DNA from: Bacteroidales bacterium
GTDB lineage: Bacteria; Bacteroidota; Bacteroidia; Bacteroidales; F082
Reading direction: 5' to 3'
Assembly: GCA_013141455.1 (NCBI GenBank)
Contig: JABFQW010000113.1
Span: forward strand, 1 to 54,437
DNA: 54,437 nucleotides
This document shows, piece after piece, positions 53,701-54,437 of this stretch. Position numbers and translations under genes: made by a program. The notes under the pieces were generated by a model. It saw only the letters and a program-made list of their open reading frames with translations, did not search any database and had not been told where the DNA came from. The number at the start of each line of letters is the position of its first letter. The stretch's first letter is position 1.

Positions 53701-54437
53701 CTTGTCCGCAGTTTTCAAGTGTTAACATAACCTGCTCATTAACCAATGGCCATTGCGAATTGGTTGGGTTTGCCGGTGAATAACACAATACGGGAATCAA
53801 CCAATCAACACATGCCGGGCCGCCTGGTACACCATTTCCTGCATCATAAACAGGAGTTACGGTATAACAATATGAATTATAGGCAGGTAATAAATCGTTG
53901 AAACTATTGTTGGTTGTTGTTCCAATACCTAAACCATTACGTTTGATAAGGAAATACTGGAAGTTAGCAGGACGTGTGAATGTCCAGGCTAATGCAACTG
54001 AACCTGTTACTTCATTGGTAATTGTTGCAGTCAGATCAGTTACAGGTGACAAAGGATCACCATAGATAGTCATCGTTACAGGAATTGTAAAGGTGCCTAC
54101 GTTTGGTTGTGTTGATACAACGATCTGTGCATTATACACTTCACCGGCTGCTGTGCCTGTAGCATCAAAGTTAACCGGTAAGTTAAAGCTGGTACCGTTT
54201 GGTCCAACTGAGCCTTCATACTGACCTAAGGTCAACCAATCGGATGCTCCGCCGCCGCCGCCAACCTGGCTTAAGCAAACTGCCAATTTCTCGGCTATAA
54301 CAGTATAAGTTCCACCCAGGGCCTGAACTGCTGAGCCAGTACCTGTCATGGTGTTACACCAGTAGTTTGTTGCGGTTCCGGCTGCTGCCTGAACTCCGAT
54401 CCAACCATCGGTTGTTGTTGTGGCTGGTATAGTTGCG
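47780..54437 (-). CDS. Giant multidomain T9SS surface protein (N-terminus outside window)
   Basis: About 2218 residues are visible. The frame continues past the ATG at 54349 to the right edge (ATIPATTTTDGWIGVQ... leads into it), so the true start is beyond the window. From N to C the visible parts are fibronectin-like repeats, a carboxypeptidase-regulatory-like domain (near 52.6 kb, ATISGMVTDCVTGAPKKNVT) and a second one at 51.5 kb. A gingipain-type cleaved-adhesin jelly-roll follows at 51.2-50.8 kb (NDDGFNGDASEDRLITPVCDL), then a beta-propeller-like segment at 50.3-49.7 kb, a second jelly-roll at 49.4-48.95 kb, and the T9SS sorting domain (RMYPNPANESVTIE...AGVYVVRIE). It has no obvious protease triad in the visible part. 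It is more GC-rich than its neighbours, in keeping with high expression. Confidence 0.9.
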   Translation of the reverse strand, partial: ATIPATTTTDGWIGVQAAAGTATNYWCNTMTGTGSAVQALGGTYTVIAEKLAVCLSQVGGGGGASDWLTLGQYEGSVGPNGTSFNLPVNFDATGTAAGEVYNAQIVVSTQPNVGTFTIPVTMTIYGDPLSPVTDLTATITNEVTGSVALAWTFTRPANFQYFLIKRNGLGIGTTTNNSFNDLLPAYNSYCYTVTPVYDAGNGVPGGPACVDWLIPVLCYSPANPTNSQWPLVNEQVMLTLENCGQGTLEFSFPDYAAQVLLNDPNIQKNDVSPVEGFDRIAEPAKGENDPRDGGGHPVVLGAGGPDTFGYEWIDSDEPGGPVFNWVEISGIGTNHPLVGDDNNVSITLPFAFPFYGVDKTSLLAGTNGYLTFGTSGNSYSNTGIPNAAQPNDMIAAFWDDMSFVGGTSFLYSYNDVANSRFIIQYTNVPRLGASFYNTFQFILTPNGGITIQYLNVNGTLNSATVGIENAAGNDGLQVAFNAAYIANSKAIYFFQPAHFITSVTPYYGTISEGNSVDVTMVYSSEDYGVGVYNEDLFISTNEQGSNEWFIPNTMVVYQPATISGMVTDCVTGAPKKNVTVTAVGASTYTAESAENGTYSMVVDPGTYDVSFTMVGFHTFVVEDVVVTVAGSPVDVDAAMCEMAYPVSFVNADPNEADTQALITWGIPMGPYSIQYDDGSAENYFSWLSAGSASAVKFTPAGYPATILGGRMYVGDGSFPEGVDFLGAEFAVGVIAADGTNGLPGTVLDSTIVTVDNFGWVNFDNAFHATVNSGNFYIAVWKLFTQVPVGVDQNVPTYYRSYVKPVGGNWAASSYQDFMIRAIVSGPGTNVAERTSGVTIYPAKPTMTDFVATCAPNGTPGLEKTGLYVIEPNQEASRELVDYAVERITGFDPEAGETPEDGDMTIIAAHNATQSFNDANFGAQPAGFYAYGVRANYSVENSTWVYSNVVAHGLDNVVTLNVSRCDGGDVAGAEVHLLGHNYPYQHLMATTDASGVVVFDSVINGIYDLSAFKLAFQPYVHNGILINYDYTEDVVLANKTYPAKNLVVDPATSVATWEAPNYTAVEMQGFEDAAFPPAGWAKESNSRGFFRTDNGSSSFWQIPAGDGFYACANDDGFNGDASEDRLITPVCDLREGQEYSFTFDYFYDGSWGGSAYVEYSLDNGASWTELMSLGAVGSWTTESISLASFAGEDAITFCFHYDDNGMWADGIAVDNVMVSNGPVDILGYEVSLNGGYITEVGPEVLTYQYRNLTYGQTYTAQVKAKFPCGLSEPATYVFQSNFLYPPRELGDAYVYNTNEIPLMWFPPMTVAGPARSSVGIVENGPVVSAGVTSKGAIPAELLQHADSRPTQYLNPLDSYNAWIAGPNGGTPSTLYVADMGAYTYTVVGNSLVDPSTGDFMNNEDTYMLCAGDWGSTFYSVDVTTGEATFIAPFTGGFDDVSGMACDRTTNTMYVCMTNISASQIGTLDIETGAITLIGSSTTETPGLIQIAIDGSGQMYGWDIVNDASYLIDKETGAVTELGSLGFDANYGQGGNWSAEDNTIYLTAFNNSTFQGELRALDVATGGTTFLGVLPQLQCTAFGVPASAGPIDGGVPAGLISFNLYQDGELLTNVPYADQATDEYVNYVINPIDPGTYSYDVSAVYDLSVFGLTGTAESAWEGTDVVTVAWGFPLPFNEDFGQGSFDFNHWRFDDNGANWVINSQSGNGAPSAEFTWDPLLTDGYSSTMTSNPLLGDQITEGNIWLDFDLKLQDRNATGAEKMKVEVFNGSTWSQVALFSNEGSFDYTASHVNITAAAKGRVFQVRFNAIGDNSFDVISWFVDNINIYRTCTPPTSLTGEYVYNNGSDFGAEVCWNGPAGTNVSEWLYYDDGVNVDGIGGPASFSWAVKFDPSQLEDFEGASLTKIKIVARTAAANELRIYEGTNAATLLHTQTLSGLPIEEWSEVELTSSVAIDITKQLWITVYTDDGANYPAGCGNGMNEPNGDLITLDGSTWEHLSDYALDYTWNLRGFVTTATGATASIPMEAPKDNYNNDSRATLAISGHGSTAAALVETAERAISGYNVYRKQVEVDNDYVLLTNVPAVQGTTHYCYYDETGIGEYYYQVTAAYSSETDACESAPGMALVNTTEDFVYVLVTDVASNEANVTRMYPNPANESVTIESSKMNRIIVMNTVGQVVYDVMANGANKVSLNTVNYEAGVYVVRIEAAEGTVTRRVTVVR

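Overview
The window is chromosomal DNA from a Bacteroidota (Bacteroidetes) bacterium, probably a Bacteroidales/Marinilabiliales-type organism. The support is internal. Many start regions carry the Bacteroidetes -7 box TAnnTTTG. Seven or eight secreted proteins end in a type IX secretion (T9SS) sorting domain with a YPNP-type motif. The window also has a DUF4296 lipoprotein, a PPi-type phosphofructokinase, a DPE2-like 4-alpha-glucanotransferase and a SusD-less TonB receptor. There is no phage, plasmid, IS element or CRISPR array. Most of the region is housekeeping sequence with interspersed surface genes.

Layout. 1-5.7 kb: kdsD (cut by the left edge) diverges from recQ and a DUF4296 lipoprotein. 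On the minus strand follow a lipoprotein, a T9SS-exported thioredoxin and deoC. 5.7-9.6 kb: an unusual regulatory block. Two nested palindromes built from CTATCCGA-NN-TCGGATAG each lie about 150-170 bp upstream of a sigma-54-type -24/-12 promoter. The first precedes two T9SS surface proteins, one with YadA-head-like repeats. The second precedes two tiny proteins, a 48-residue four-cysteine zinc ribbon and a 60-residue protein of unknown function. I regard this as the most likely new system in the window: a small sigma-54 regulon with its own enhancer element.

10-20 kb: DPE2-like malQ, an orphan APS kinase, the era-der-hslR-endonuclease/exonuclease/phosphatase operon, an initiator tRNA-fMet, pyrC with a MORN-like lipoprotein, and a Dpm1-like glycosyltransferase. 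20-27 kb: a probable operon of a lamin-tail T9SS protein, a TonB-dependent receptor and a two-HKD phospholipase-D-like T9SS protein, which looks like a surface nuclease or phosphodiesterase acquisition locus. 27-47.6 kb: mfd, trhO, an outer-membrane protein, fbp, aspartate kinase, an S8 protease with T9SS domain, PPi-dependent PFK, a 2-hydroxyacid dehydrogenase with a lipoprotein, an RND/MMPL exporter with rfbA and a polyprenyl synthase, and an ABC-F protein. 47.8 kb to the right edge: one giant T9SS multidomain surface protein whose N-terminus lies outside the window.

Gene ends are packed tightly. Several convergent pairs abut or overlap, and strong bidirectional hairpin terminators sit at 9.6, 20.3, 34.9 and 47.7 kb. 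Functional calls rest on motif reading only; no database search was run.
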